Source of the DNA: Pseudomonas iranensis
GTDB taxonomy: Bacteria > Pseudomonadota > Gammaproteobacteria > Pseudomonadales > Pseudomonadaceae
Direction of reading: 5' to 3'
DNA: 64,000 nt
Assembly (NCBI RefSeq): GCF_014268585.2
Contig: NZ_CP077092.1
Span: 2,480,001-2,544,000, forward strand
Made by a program: the position numbers and the translations under genes. The notes under the pieces were generated by a model that saw only the letters and a program-made list of their open reading frames with translations, did not search any database and was not told the DNA's origin. Positions 17,001-25,297 of this stretch are shown piece after piece; positions within the stretch are counted from its first letter, which is position 1, and each line of letters opens with the position of its first letter.

Positions 17001-18740
17001 TGGCAGGAACTGTTGATAGTCGACGGCGATGATGTGCTTGCGATCGTAGCGCAGGAGCAGGGCGCGGCCGGCACCGTTGTCGAGACGTTTGATGCGCCCA
17101 TGGATGTCTCGAGTAACGTGCAAGCGGTTGCCATAGCTATCGCTGATGGCGATCAGGGTCGCGCCTTTGCTGTCGAAGCGGAAGTGATAGAACGATGGTC
17201 GCTTGCCAGCCTGCGCGAGAATCAGCTCGGATGGATCGTCACCTAGAAAAATGGCCGCGTGCGATAGGCTGTTGGTGATGGCGGGACGCTGCTCGCTCGG
17301 AAGTGGGAGAACGGTGGAGCGGTTTTCCTGATCGGTCCAGATGACTTCATCGCCATTGATCTCGATGCGATGAGCGAGCGCGTGGCTCCAGCCATAGCCG
17401 AGACCGCAGTCGATTTCCACAGCACTGGTGCGATAGAGGCGGCTCCATTCAAACGGGAGCAGGCCGTCGAGGTGGCCGTCAGTTAACGTCAGTAATTCTT
17501 CGCCAGTGACCATCGAAACAGGGCAGCCGCTAGTGCAAGTCTTTGCAGCAGGCTCTGCGCTCTTTTCGGCGGGATTTGTCGCCTGGGTCGATACATCATC
17601 AGCGACTCTGCCTTCAGCAAGTCTGGCGTTTCTCTTGCCATCAAAACGCAACTCGGAAATCCCGTTCCTGACCTTCGCCGTCACCCCTCGGGCCGCCACT
17701 GCGGTGTACTTGGCGACATACTCCATAAAGCCGTTGATGATCTTGAACACCGACTTCACGAAGCCGATCACAGCCTTGATGACAAGCTCTCCGTACTTCT
17801 TCAGTCGGGCCGCAAGGTAGATGACGCCGGTACCTTCTGCCGCGATGGTCAATACCACGCCGATCACGATGTCGATTGCAATGCCTACGACAATGGCCGT
17901 GGTCATCTTCGCTACATCACCCGCCATCTTCATCGGCGGCAAGCCCGCCAGCCAGATTACCGCACTGCGTACCAGCAAAAACAAAGCCGCTTCGTCACTG
18001 GCCAGCAACATGGCTTTTTTCATGATGTCAGGCGAGCTTTTGGCGACTTTGATCAGCTCGTCTGCGCCAGCGCCGAGATCTTTCGCAAACTTTCCTGGGT
18101 CCTGGAGGATGTCGAGCACGAGACTGATGCCGTCCCACACGCCCTTGATCGCTTCCCAGCCACCTTCAAGAATGCCGTTGCCGATGGCCATGGCTGTGCC
18201 GGAGGTCGAAAGATTCGACCATTGCGGTTTGAAGCCGGCCCATTCCTTGCGCAGGAAACCTTCAAGGTCCGCAGTCACGCCGCTGTAAGAACTGAAGAGG
18301 GCGTTGATCTGCGCCGGGGTCACTTCGTTATGGACGCGAATTGTGTAGAACTTGCCGGGCATACCGCCGGTCCATGCGGCTTTGCCTTGGGCGTCGAGTT
18401 TGACCTTGCTGACAGCACCACCGTCCACGGCCACGATTTCGACTTCGATATCGCCGACGGGAATGTCGTAAACCGATTCGAATTTGCTTTCGATCAGCAA
18501 CGGACCCTTGAGCGGACATTGAGCTACGTTCGAGGTGAAGTTACCGTCGGTCATGCTCACTGCTTTACTGGTGTTGCCCACCTTGATGGCACGCTCCATA
18601 CCCAACAAGGACGGCATGTCAGCGGCACGGCTACCCTTGTCGAGGGCCTGTGCGTACCAGGTTTTGGTTTGTTCCTGATACAGCTTCAAACTGTCCTTGA
18701 AGGTGTTCAGTTGGTTGTCAACAAAGGCAACGCGATCCAT
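14049..18740 (-). CDS. Full-length Rhs-repeat polymorphic toxin (type VI secretion effector)
   Basis: 1563 residues. The N-terminal ~400 residues include a hydrophobic region (about 285-320) that may help the toxin enter or pass a membrane. A DUF6531-type segment (CPVSMVTGEELL and on, near 410-480) opens the Rhs shell; many YD repeats follow (about 540-1300), and the core ends with the RFLTPDP and DPLGL motifs near residue 1412, where Rhs proteins cleave off their tip. The last ~150 residues are the toxin. It contains HKTKHLNAK, FMFYRSEHPVGY and VIHSFPAS stretches, with several His that could be catalytic, but I cannot place it in a known toxin family. Its start overlaps the stop of the DUF4123 gene, and an immunity gene overlaps its end. 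Confidence 0.92.
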   Translation of the reverse strand: MDRVAFVDNQLNTFKDSLKLYQEQTKTWYAQALDKGSRAADMPSLLGMERAIKVGNTSKAVSMTDGNFTSNVAQCPLKGPLLIESKFESVYDIPVGDIEVEIVAVDGGAVSKVKLDAQGKAAWTGGMPGKFYTIRVHNEVTPAQINALFSSYSGVTADLEGFLRKEWAGFKPQWSNLSTSGTAMAIGNGILEGGWEAIKGVWDGISLVLDILQDPGKFAKDLGAGADELIKVAKSSPDIMKKAMLLASDEAALFLLVRSAVIWLAGLPPMKMAGDVAKMTTAIVVGIAIDIVIGVVLTIAAEGTGVIYLAARLKKYGELVIKAVIGFVKSVFKIINGFMEYVAKYTAVAARGVTAKVRNGISELRFDGKRNARLAEGRVADDVSTQATNPAEKSAEPAAKTCTSGCPVSMVTGEELLTLTDGHLDGLLPFEWSRLYRTSAVEIDCGLGYGWSHALAHRIEINGDEVIWTDQENRSTVLPLPSEQRPAITNSLSHAAIFLGDDPSELILAQAGKRPSFYHFRFDSKGATLIAISDSYGNRLHVTRDIHGRIKRLDNGAGRALLLRYDRKHIIAVDYQQFLPADNLEAAWNTVQTLVTYSYDTQHRLIEAKNAADEAERYRYNDQHVILERQLAGGAAFYWEWENEGKLSRCTRHWANFSQMEAQYAWDDKGSVTVTNADGSEEVYTHDDQARLISKIDPDGAEHQKAYNDKGQLIAEKDPLGAVTEYRYDDNGLMTAVIPPEDEATTYEYINGFVSDVRRGKASWKYQRNRQGDVTAQIDPDGNATHYSYDPQGRLLEIRHPDGSRHQLGWNNLGQLLEERLPDGGQRKYRYDALGRQITRQEESGAITHYQWDAANRLAQVTLPGGATRAFSYNAYGNVTAERDELGRITRYEYANNLHLVSRRINPDGSQLRYRYDNSRLLLTEIENERGEHYHLDYYANGLIQQETGFDGRRTAYEYDLNGQLLKKAEFGDDGSELVTEYQRDAAGRLLVKTLPDGEEIHYSYDALGRLVNVDDGHWPLAYKYDLQDRLIEEHQGWGTLRYEYDSVGQLKHCRLPDGSKLDYRHQPGGQLSSIDLNGSRLTSHQFSAGREQQRQQGLLLSQYQYDEQGRLQAHSVSQRDEHLLQRRYNYDANGNLAGINDSRKGNRSYHYDPLDRLISVRGAMPESFAHDPAGNLLGQNDLPVANPANVKGNRLLMQGDRHYDYDAYGNLIRERRGTGQKLVTEYRYDCQHRLIGVSLPGGSTASYKYDAFGRRIEKTVDGHTTEFLWQGERLIAESAENRYRSYIYEPGTFRPLAMLDGEGPLKAAPFYYQLDHLGTPQELTDYSGEIMWSAKYRAYGNLAALDVSEIDNPLRFQGQYFDAETGLHYNRHRYYNPGTGRFLTPDPIKLAGGLNSYQYVPNPTGWVDPLGLSSNNCPPKRVDTSDYQTRKELRSDVYNAQRPGGFHKTKHLNAKSADQARELSLGNGSRGGQPEASYLPDIANNVKGFEKQAAYGAIKDGNVFDHGGTRFMFYRSEHPVGYNEGQLTNWIRIELTDGGNKPVIHSFPASPQQVKKYMGKAK

Positions 18741-19477
18741 CAGCCTTGCTCCAGAATCAGGTGGTTTATCAATGCTTCTTTAAGATTTTGCGGCGCATCC
18801 GGGCGGCGCACGAAGCGGGTGATTTTCAGCTTCAGATTGTTCTCGGGCCACGCGGTGTAGAGGTCCGGACGGTCTTCTTCCAGCCATTGCATCAGGTTGC
18901 TGACCAGCGTCGCCGGATTGTCCTTGCTCAACCCTTCCAACAACCCCTTCGGCACCTCCCACCACGGCCAGTCCCGCACCTTTGGCACCACCCGCGTGCC
19001 CACTTCCAGCGCCTGCCCATTGATCAGATACCGCTCAAACACCGGCAGCACTTCTCCAGCCTTCTCCCCAAGCCCCCGCAGAATCGGATAAATATGCCGC
19101 CCATCCCAAAACCGGAAAAACACCTCGGTGCCATCCGGCATTTTCACCTGCGTCAGGCTGCGCAGATGTTCGAACACTTCGTTCGGCTCTGAACGCGACA
19201 CCGCCAGCCAGCCCCAGTCGAGGGCGTCGGTTTCGGCGATCCATGGCAGGAAGGCGGAGTTGGCTTTGAGCTCGGTGAGGTAGGGCATCACCGGTTGCCA
19301 GGTGGAGTAGGGCGTGCCGCCCCAGATCGGGATGAGCTGGGCGGTGGGTTCGGTGAGGTACAGGGTTTTCAGGGCGTCTGCATCGCTGGCCGCGCTGACG
19401 ATCAGGTACAGGCGCTCGCCGCTTTGCAGCGGCTGGCGCGCCAGCCAGTCCTTGGGGGTGATTCGTTCAGATGGCAC
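18740..19477 (-). CDS. DUF4123 chaperone (Tap/TEC-type effector adaptor)
   Basis: 245 residues from a GTG at 19477. That start has an AAGGCAGG ribosome site five bases upstream; a GTG at 19510 in the same frame has none. DUF4123 proteins bind a specific effector and load it on its VgrG. The order vgrG-DUF4123-rhs, with a short overlap with vgrG (11 bases) and a TGATG overlap with rhs, is the standard layout. Family features are the conserved aromatic and Trp-rich central part (ETDALDWGWLAVSRSEP, FFRFWDGRHIYPILRGL). Cytoplasmic. The specificity for the Rhs product is inferred from position. Confidence 0.88.
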   Translation of the reverse strand: MPSERITPKDWLARQPLQSGERLYLIVSAASDADALKTLYLTEPTAQLIPIWGGTPYSTWQPVMPYLTELKANSAFLPWIAETDALDWGWLAVSRSEPNEVFEHLRSLTQVKMPDGTEVFFRFWDGRHIYPILRGLGEKAGEVLPVFERYLINGQALEVGTRVVPKVRDWPWWEVPKGLLEGLSKDNPATLVSNLMQWLEEDRPDLYTAWPENNLKLKITRFVRRPDAPQNLKEALINHLILEQG

Positions 19478-21509
19478 AGGCACCTGCCTTGCATTTTTCG
19501 CATTCTTCACAGAATGGCGCGTTACGTTTTAGGGTGTTGATCTGCGCCGGGGTCAGGACTTGGCCAGCCTTGTCGGCATCCGCCTGTTTCAACACGCCGG
19601 GCATCAATGGCGCGGCGCCCGTACCAACGCCCGGGCTACCACCAGAGTTCATGTTGATCACCGGCCCGCTCAGGGTCACGCCGCCAGCATCGATCTTGAT
19701 AAAGCTGCCACCACCCACCAGCGTGAGTTCCGCACCAGCTTCCATCACCACTTTCATGCCGCTGCTCAGGTGGATTTCTTGACCTGCGTCGATGAACTGG
19801 CCGGTGCCGATCTTGATGTGCTGGTTGACGCCGACGGTGAGGTGGTCGTTGGCGCGGGTTTCGACTTTGCGATCGGCGTAGACGGTGTGGTGTTCTTCGG
19901 CTTTGAACTCGGTGTAGCTGTTCTTTTCGACGGTGTCGTGGCGTTCGTTGCCGACGCGGATTTTCTGGTCGTGCTCGATGTTTTCGTCCCAGTCGCGCTG
20001 GGCGTGCAGGTAGATCTGTTCCTGGCCTTTTTTGTCTTCGATGCGCAGTTCGTTGTAGCCGCCACCACCCATCGAACTCAGGGTCTTGAAGGTGCTGCGG
20101 GTCTTGTTCGCCGGCAGTGGATAGGGGACGGTGTTTTCCTTGTGGTACAGGCAGCCGCTGATCAAGGGCTGATCGGGGTCGCCTTCAAGGAAGGTCACCA
20201 GCACTTCCATGCCGATGCGCGGGATGGCGATGCCGCCGTACTGGGCGCCGGCCCAGGCGCTGGAGACGCGCAGCCAGCAGCTGGTCTTGTCGTCGGCCTG
20301 GCCTTCGCGGTCCCAGTGAAACTGGACTTTGACCCGGCCGTATTCGTCGCAGTGGATTTCTTCGCCTTTCGGGCCGGTAACCACCGCGCTCTGGCTGCCG
20401 AGAATGCGCGGTTTCGGATGGCGTAGCGGCGGGCGATTGGGCACGTCCCACGGCGTGGCCTGGAAGCGGTTGCGGTAACCCTGATGGAAATCGTCTTTCA
20501 GCGCGGTGGTGTCGCTGGTCACCGACTCCTCGAGCACTTGCGGTTGCTTGCCTTCATGCAGGACTTCAGTGAGCAGCCAGAGGTCGTTCCATTTGGCTTT
20601 CGGGTGTTCGGTCAGGGCGAGGAAATGGCCGCTGACCAGCAGTGGCTGATCACTCTTGCCTTCGGCCAATTGGAAGTCGCTGCGATGGCGTTCGAGGGCG
20701 CGTTTGGCCAGGTGCTTGCCGCGCTCGCGGTCGATGAAACGGCCCGGGTAATCGTAGTCTTCGAGGTCGGGCAGGGCGTCGCCACGGTTTTCGCTTTCCA
20801 GGGTCAGGCGCGGTTTTTCGAAGTCGTAGTCGCGGCGCGTGGTGCGGCTGGTGCGGGTTTCCAGGCGCAGGTCGAAACGCTTGATCACCGGGTTGCTGGC
20901 GACCATGCCGGAGTCTTGCTGATAGGGCACCGGGGCGAGTTTCGGGAACACCGTCTGGTCATCGCCGAAAACGAGCTTGTGCGCGTTGGCGCTGTGCTGG
21001 AAGTGGAAGTGAATGCCTTCTTCTTCACACAGGCGCTGGATGAAGTGCAGATCCGACTCGTCGTATTGCACGCAGTAGATGCGTTCGGGATAGATCGAGC
21101 CGGTCTTGAATTCGTAGGCGTTGCCTTGAATGCCGTGCTCTTCCAGCACCATGCCGATGATTTTCGGCACGCTGAGGTTCTGAAAGATGCGCTGGTTGAT
21201 GCGGTGCGCGAGGTAGGACAGTTGCGGGCGCAAGGTCACCGAATAACGGGTCAGGCGCTTGCCGGAATCGCCTTGCGCGGCGCGGTAGATCTGGCCATGG
21301 ATGCCGCTGCCGTCAGGCGACAGCTGCAGAAAGGCCGGTTTGTGCAGCAGGGTTTCGAGGTCCAGCGACGGCTGCTCACTGACCAGCTCCACCTCAAAGA
21401 CAAAAGGCTGGCTGATGGCTTCCCGGCCGGTGAGGGTAAACACCTGAAAGTCGGCGGAAAGCCCTTCGATGGTCAGGGCAAAGTGGGTTTCATTGGCCGG
21501 CGCGAACAT
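19467..21509 (-). CDS. vgrG: Type VI secretion tip protein VgrG
   Basis: 680 residues from the ATG at 21509, which is preceded by GAGGAACAAGG; the open frame goes 15 codons further back to a weak TTG. The N-terminal gp27-like part covers about residues 1-380, then an OB-fold (DEYGRVKVQFHWDREG) and the gp5-like needle with short repeats (TEFKAEEHHTVYADRKVETR and on). The last ~40 residues after the needle contain four Cys (FCEECEKCKAGAC), a small extension that could bind metal or dock the chaperone-effector. It forms the membrane-piercing spike that carries the Rhs effector. No sheath or baseplate genes are nearby, so it must use a T6SS encoded elsewhere. Confidence 0.94.
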   Translation of the reverse strand: MFAPANETHFALTIEGLSADFQVFTLTGREAISQPFVFEVELVSEQPSLDLETLLHKPAFLQLSPDGSGIHGQIYRAAQGDSGKRLTRYSVTLRPQLSYLAHRINQRIFQNLSVPKIIGMVLEEHGIQGNAYEFKTGSIYPERIYCVQYDESDLHFIQRLCEEEGIHFHFQHSANAHKLVFGDDQTVFPKLAPVPYQQDSGMVASNPVIKRFDLRLETRTSRTTRRDYDFEKPRLTLESENRGDALPDLEDYDYPGRFIDRERGKHLAKRALERHRSDFQLAEGKSDQPLLVSGHFLALTEHPKAKWNDLWLLTEVLHEGKQPQVLEESVTSDTTALKDDFHQGYRNRFQATPWDVPNRPPLRHPKPRILGSQSAVVTGPKGEEIHCDEYGRVKVQFHWDREGQADDKTSCWLRVSSAWAGAQYGGIAIPRIGMEVLVTFLEGDPDQPLISGCLYHKENTVPYPLPANKTRSTFKTLSSMGGGGYNELRIEDKKGQEQIYLHAQRDWDENIEHDQKIRVGNERHDTVEKNSYTEFKAEEHHTVYADRKVETRANDHLTVGVNQHIKIGTGQFIDAGQEIHLSSGMKVVMEAGAELTLVGGGSFIKIDAGGVTLSGPVINMNSGGSPGVGTGAAPLMPGVLKQADADKAGQVLTPAQINTLKRNAPFCEECEKCKAGACAI

Positions 21510-21643
21510 CCCTTGTTCCTCGTGCTGTACAGCGGCGCTCGTCGACGACCGCAAAAAAGCGGCTCAACGTACGCGAAATTCTGGAGGGGCGTAAACAACA
21601 TCGACCAGCAGAGCTGGCCGATGCGTGTAACGGTCAGCCGTAA

Positions 21644-22159
21644 TTAAACGACTGGAGCACGCCAGTCATCGGAACCCGAAGTACCGGATACTTCGTGGGT
21701 CCAGGTGATTTTGCGGTAGGTGAACTGCACTTCTTCCAGGTGGGTGAAGTGCGCGTTGCCTGGATCCTGGCAGTTGTGCATTTTGTTGTTGATGGCGACG
21801 ATGATCGCGTCTTCCAGTTTGGTGGTGTAGTAGTGCTCTTGGGTGCCTTGAGCCGAAGTGCGGTACCACTGGATAACGATTTCGCTCATGCGCTCGCCGG
21901 AAGTCAGTGCTGCTTGCAGCAGTGGCGAAGCCTTGTCGTAGACCTTGGTGATCACGACTGGCTTGTGTACGCGCTGACCGGTTGGCTGACCGGATTGCGG
22001 GTCACGCGGGATGATCACGTCGTGGGTGAAAGCCTGAACCATGACCTGGTCTTCGTGGCCTTCCTGGTAGGTGTTGCCAACGGAGTCGGCGGTGAAAGCG
22101 CCGGCAGTGATCAGGCCTTGTTTTTCGCCGGTAACCGACATGTACGCTGGTGTTGCCAT
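21644..22159 (-). CDS. hcp: Type VI secretion tube protein Hcp
   Basis: 171 residues, of the Hcp1 family size, starting at the ATG at 22159 behind a strong AAGGAGAG site. Family features are the early AYMSVTGEKQGLI, the middle HKPVVITKVYDKASPLL and the late EEVQFTYRKITWTHE. It forms hexameric rings that stack as the inner tube. It is the first gene of the island, and the promoter described at 22229-22245 lies about 70 bases upstream. The gap to vgrG is about 135 bases, so vgrG may have its own signals or be expressed at a lower level. Confidence 0.95.
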   Translation of the reverse strand: MATPAYMSVTGEKQGLITAGAFTADSVGNTYQEGHEDQVMVQAFTHDVIIPRDPQSGQPTGQRVHKPVVITKVYDKASPLLQAALTSGERMSEIVIQWYRTSAQGTQEHYYTTKLEDAIIVAINNKMHNCQDPGNAHFTHLEEVQFTYRKITWTHEVSGTSGSDDWRAPVV

Positions 22160-22228
22160 GGGGTGCTCTCCTTGCGGATAAAGTTAGGGTGCCCGGAGGC
22201 GAAATCGCCCGGTGGGTGGCTGAGGGTT

Positions 22229-22245
22229 ATCAAGGAGCGTGCCAG
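22229..22245 (-). promoter_or_regulatory. Sigma-54 (-24/-12) promoter upstream of hcp
   Basis: On the minus strand the sequence reads CTGGCACGCTCCTTGAT. This matches the consensus TGGCACG-N4-TTGCA at both boxes except that the -12 box has GA instead of GC. Spacing of the GG and GA dinucleotides is right. Start of transcription would fall near 22218, about 60 bases before the hcp start codon. In P. aeruginosa the second and third T6SS clusters are linked to sigma-54 and dedicated Sfa activators, which fits. Confidence 0.65.
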
Positions 22246-22327
22246 GTTTTGCGCGGTGCCCGGATGGCGGGGGCGCGACGTTGGTTGGTCATCATTCGGG
22301 GCGATTTTCAGCGGAAAAGTCGGGAGG

Positions 22328-22373
22328 AAGTGCGCAAGAAGTTGCGCAGTACTGCGCAACTTCTTGCGCACTT
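22328..22373. promoter_or_regulatory. 46-bp perfect palindrome holding two activator-like boxes
   Basis: Two copies of the 18-bp box TGCGCAAGAAGTTGCGCA lie head to head at 22331-22348 and 22353-22370. Each box is itself an inverted repeat (TGCGCAA, 4 bases, TTGCGCA), and the pair forms one perfect palindrome. It sits 83-145 bases upstream of the -24/-12 promoter, the usual place for an enhancer bound by a sigma-54 activator. Confidence 0.6.
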
Positions 22374-22435
22374 GGCTGCAGGCCCTGACCCGCTTGGGCT
22401 ACGGGGGATTTAGGCCCTGAAATATTACGACCTAC

Positions 22436-22453
22436 TGCGCAACTTCTTGCGCA
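22436..22453. promoter_or_regulatory. Third copy of the 18-bp box
   Basis: TGCGCAACTTCTTGCGCA, the same box as in the palindrome at 22328-22373 but alone, 83 bases further upstream (close to eight turns of DNA). Three identical boxes in 125 bases argue for a protein-binding array. Confidence 0.6.
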
Positions 22454-22522
22454 CAATGGCCAGATGCCTTTGTGGAGGCAAAGATTGCTATGGAGGCAAA
22501 GATTGCCTCATAGCTTCAGATC

Positions 22523-22600
22523 AAAAGATCGCAGCCTGCGGCAGCTCCTACATTTGGAATGCGTTTCCCCTGTAGGAGCTGCCGTAGGCTGCGATCTTTT
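22523..22600. repeat. Pair of inverted REP palindromes (BIME-like)
   Basis: Two copies of the AGCTGCCG-type palindrome face each other (22523-22551 and 22571-22600). They lie just after the stop of the hglS gene and may also slow or end its transcript before the hcp control region. Confidence 0.8.
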
Positions 22601-22606
22601 AATGTT

Positions 22607-23986
22607 TTAACGCGCGAGTCGGGTCAAACACTCCTCAACCGACCGCCGTTGCGTCTCGGCGTACAACCCCAACTCATCAATGGTCGAACGCCCCAGCGCC
22701 TGTTCGAAAGCCTGGCGATTGGAATGTTCGGCGTAATGCGTCTGCGCAGAATCGCCGAGGTTCGACTGAAAAATCCCCGCTGCGCTCACCGGCAGGAAAT
22801 CTTCGTACACCAGCGGCTCCGCTTTCACGTAGCCATCGCGCAGCAAGTCCTCCAGGGACGACTCACCAAGTCCTCCAGCGGCCAAACCCTTTTCCGTGAG
22901 GAAATAACGAAAGTACGCCAGCCCCTGTTCGCGCATGCCCTCAGTGCTGTCAGGAAATTCGGCAAAGTGCTGAGTCATCAGCGCGTCGTAGCGTGCGGCA
23001 TTGGCTTCATTGGGGAAGTCGCCCAGTTCATCGCGAGCGGCATTCAACAAGCGGTCATACAGCGCTCGGCCCTTGGGCGTGAGGGCGGCGCCGCGTTGTT
23101 CGATTTCGCCGAAGCGCGCGCTGTGGCTGCCACGGGTTTCGGGCTGATCGGTGAAGGCGATCGGCTCGTCCAGCGCTTTGAAGCTGGTCTGGCGCAGCAG
23201 GATCGGGCAGTTGCGACGCGGTGGGCCTTCGATCACCGCTTTTGGTGTAATGCCATGGGCAGGCATCTGTTGCTGCACGGTGTCGATGTCCAGCGTGCGT
23301 GGGGTCAGGTGGTTGATGTGCGGGCCTTTGAACGCAACGACATCGGCGATCAAGCGGTGCTGAGCGCTGAGTTTCTGGTACTGCGCGGCGCTGACGGTGG
23401 CGCTGTGGTGCCAGCGAAAAGTCTCCAGTGCCTGTCGGACGAATTCCACGGCCTCCGCTTCATTCAGTCCGCCCGCCGTTTCCGCCTGTTCAATCAGGCG
23501 CAACGCCTCTTCAGTAAAAATCGAACGACGGGCCAGTACCGACTCGGCAAACGAACGCAATTCAGGATCTTCAATCAGCTCCAGGCGCAGCAACGAGGTA
23601 AACACGCGAAACGGGCTGACCTGCAGCGCCTCTTCATGCACCGCGCGAAACGCCGTTGAATGCACCGGCACGCCCGCCGGGGTCAGGTCGTAATAACCCA
23701 CCGGTTGCATGCCCATCACCGCGAACAAGCGGGCGAGGGTGGCCAATTCGGTCGCGGTGCCTACCCGGATGGCGCCGTGGCGTTCCATGTCCAGGCGTTC
23801 GATTTCGCCGGTGCGCTTGAGTTGACCGGCAATGTCAGGCTGACGTGCCAGCACTTCGCAATTGGTTTTCTCCACCAGTTCCATCAGCGCGCCGTACAGC
23901 GGCACCTCTTCGCGGTACATGTCGGACATCGCTCGGGAGAAGCGTTGGCGGATCAGGTCGGGGCTGACGAACGGTTGCACGGTCAT
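22607..23986 (-). CDS. hglS: 2-oxoadipate dioxygenase/decarboxylase HglS (DUF1338, YdcJ family)
   Basis: 459 residues from the ATG at 23986, behind an AGGA site; the frame runs on upstream but that part has no family features. With this start, the metal and substrate residues I recall for HglS fall at the same numbers: His70 and Arg74 in ERHGAIRVG, His226 in GPHINHLT and Glu294 in RFGEIEQ. The enzyme converts 2-oxoadipate, O2 and an internal decarboxylation to D-2-hydroxyglutarate, in the D-lysine/aminoadipate route of Pseudomonas. It is a Fe(II) enzyme of the VOC fold, cytoplasmic. It lies 88 bases after glcF in the same direction and could share its transcript. Confidence 0.92.
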   Translation of the reverse strand: MTVQPFVSPDLIRQRFSRAMSDMYREEVPLYGALMELVEKTNCEVLARQPDIAGQLKRTGEIERLDMERHGAIRVGTATELATLARLFAVMGMQPVGYYDLTPAGVPVHSTAFRAVHEEALQVSPFRVFTSLLRLELIEDPELRSFAESVLARRSIFTEEALRLIEQAETAGGLNEAEAVEFVRQALETFRWHHSATVSAAQYQKLSAQHRLIADVVAFKGPHINHLTPRTLDIDTVQQQMPAHGITPKAVIEGPPRRNCPILLRQTSFKALDEPIAFTDQPETRGSHSARFGEIEQRGAALTPKGRALYDRLLNAARDELGDFPNEANAARYDALMTQHFAEFPDSTEGMREQGLAYFRYFLTEKGLAAGGLGESSLEDLLRDGYVKAEPLVYEDFLPVSAAGIFQSNLGDSAQTHYAEHSNRQAFEQALGRSTIDELGLYAETQRRSVEECLTRLAR

Positions 23987-24074
23987 GAAAAAAATTCCTG
24001 CCACGGTGACGAAATGGATGCCGGAAAAGATCGCAGCCTTCGCCCACGCGGGCAAACGAAGAATCCTACGAACT

Positions 24075-25295
24075 TCATTCTGCCAACGACTGATCCATCA
24101 GTTCGATCCAGTGCCTGACCGGCGTGCGCCCGGCGCTCGCCAGATGGCTCTGACAGCCCACGTTGGAAGTGACGATCAACTCCGGCCGGCCGCTTTCCAG
24201 GGCGTTGAGTCGATGGTCACGCAGTTGCCGCGCCAGCACCGGTTGGGTCAGCGAGTAAGTGCCCGCCGAGCCGCAGCACAAATGGCCATCCGGTACCGGC
24301 GTGAGGTTGAAGCCGAGTCGGGTCAGCACTGTTTCCACGGCGCCGCCGAGTTTCAGCGCGTGCTGCAAAGTGCACGGGCAATGCACGGCGATGCGTCGTT
24401 CGCTGGCGGCGCAGACCTGTTCCAGCGGTTCCTGCGCGATGACTTGCACCAGGTCCCGAGTCATTTCGCTGATCTGCCGAGCCTTGTCGGCATAGACCGG
24501 ATCGTCCGCAAGCAAATGCCCGTAATCCTTGATGAACGCGCCGCAACCGCTGGCCGTCTGCACGATGGCTTCGGCGCCGTTCTGCAGATGCGGCCACCAG
24601 GCGTCGATGTTCTGTCGAGCGCGGTCGAGACCTTTGCCCTGAGCGTCGAGGTGATAGTCGAGGGCGCCGCAGCAACCGGCCTCGCTCACCGGGGTGACGC
24701 TGATGCCCAAGCGATCGAGCACCCGCGCGGTCGCGTCATTGGTGTTCGGCGACAGGCCCGGTTGCACGCAACCTTCGAGCAACAACACCCGGCGCGCATG
24801 CCGAGGAGCAGGGCGCGACCCCATAACATCCAAGCGCTGCGGCAGTTTGCTTTCCAGCAGGCGCGGCAGCAGCGGCCGAAAGGTCGCGCCGATGCGCAGC
24901 AAGCCTTTGAACACAGCCGGATTCGGCGCCAACGCGCGCAAGCCTTCGCGCAGCAAGCGCTGGGCGGCGGGGCGCGGCACCGCGCTGTCGACTACCGCGC
25001 GGCCAATGTCGAGCAGGTTGTGATAATCGACGCCGGACGGGCAGGTGGTTTCGCAGTTGCGGCACGACAGGCAACGATCCAGATGCAGTTGCGTCTGCTC
25101 GGTGGCCGGTGCGCCTTCCAGCACTTGCTTGATCAGATAAATGCGTCCCCGCGGGCCATCGAGTTCATCGCCGAGCAATTGATAGGTCGGGCACGTCGCG
25201 TTGCAGAAGCCGCAATGCACGCAGGTGCGCAGGATCTTTTCCGCTTCGCCAGCGCGGGGCAATTGCCGCGATTGCTCGCTGAGGGTGGTTTGCAT
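24075..25295 (-). CDS. glcF: Glycolate oxidase iron-sulfur subunit GlcF
   Basis: 406 residues from the ATG at 25295, three bases after the glcE stop and behind GGAGG. Two [4Fe-4S] motifs are present: CVHCGFCNATCP and CLSCRNCETTCP. The rest holds two CCG-type Cys-rich domains (around EAGCCGALDYH and HLCCGSAGTY) typical of this subunit. Together with GlcD and GlcE it oxidises glycolate to glyoxylate and passes electrons to the membrane quinone pool. No glcC regulator, glcG or malate synthase gene lies next to it here. The longer frame upstream overlaps glcE and is not the real start. Confidence 0.95.
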   Translation of the reverse strand: MQTTLSEQSRQLPRAGEAEKILRTCVHCGFCNATCPTYQLLGDELDGPRGRIYLIKQVLEGAPATEQTQLHLDRCLSCRNCETTCPSGVDYHNLLDIGRAVVDSAVPRPAAQRLLREGLRALAPNPAVFKGLLRIGATFRPLLPRLLESKLPQRLDVMGSRPAPRHARRVLLLEGCVQPGLSPNTNDATARVLDRLGISVTPVSEAGCCGALDYHLDAQGKGLDRARQNIDAWWPHLQNGAEAIVQTASGCGAFIKDYGHLLADDPVYADKARQISEMTRDLVQVIAQEPLEQVCAASERRIAVHCPCTLQHALKLGGAVETVLTRLGFNLTPVPDGHLCCGSAGTYSLTQPVLARQLRDHRLNALESGRPELIVTSNVGCQSHLASAGRTPVRHWIELMDQSLAE

Positions 25296-25297
25296 GG

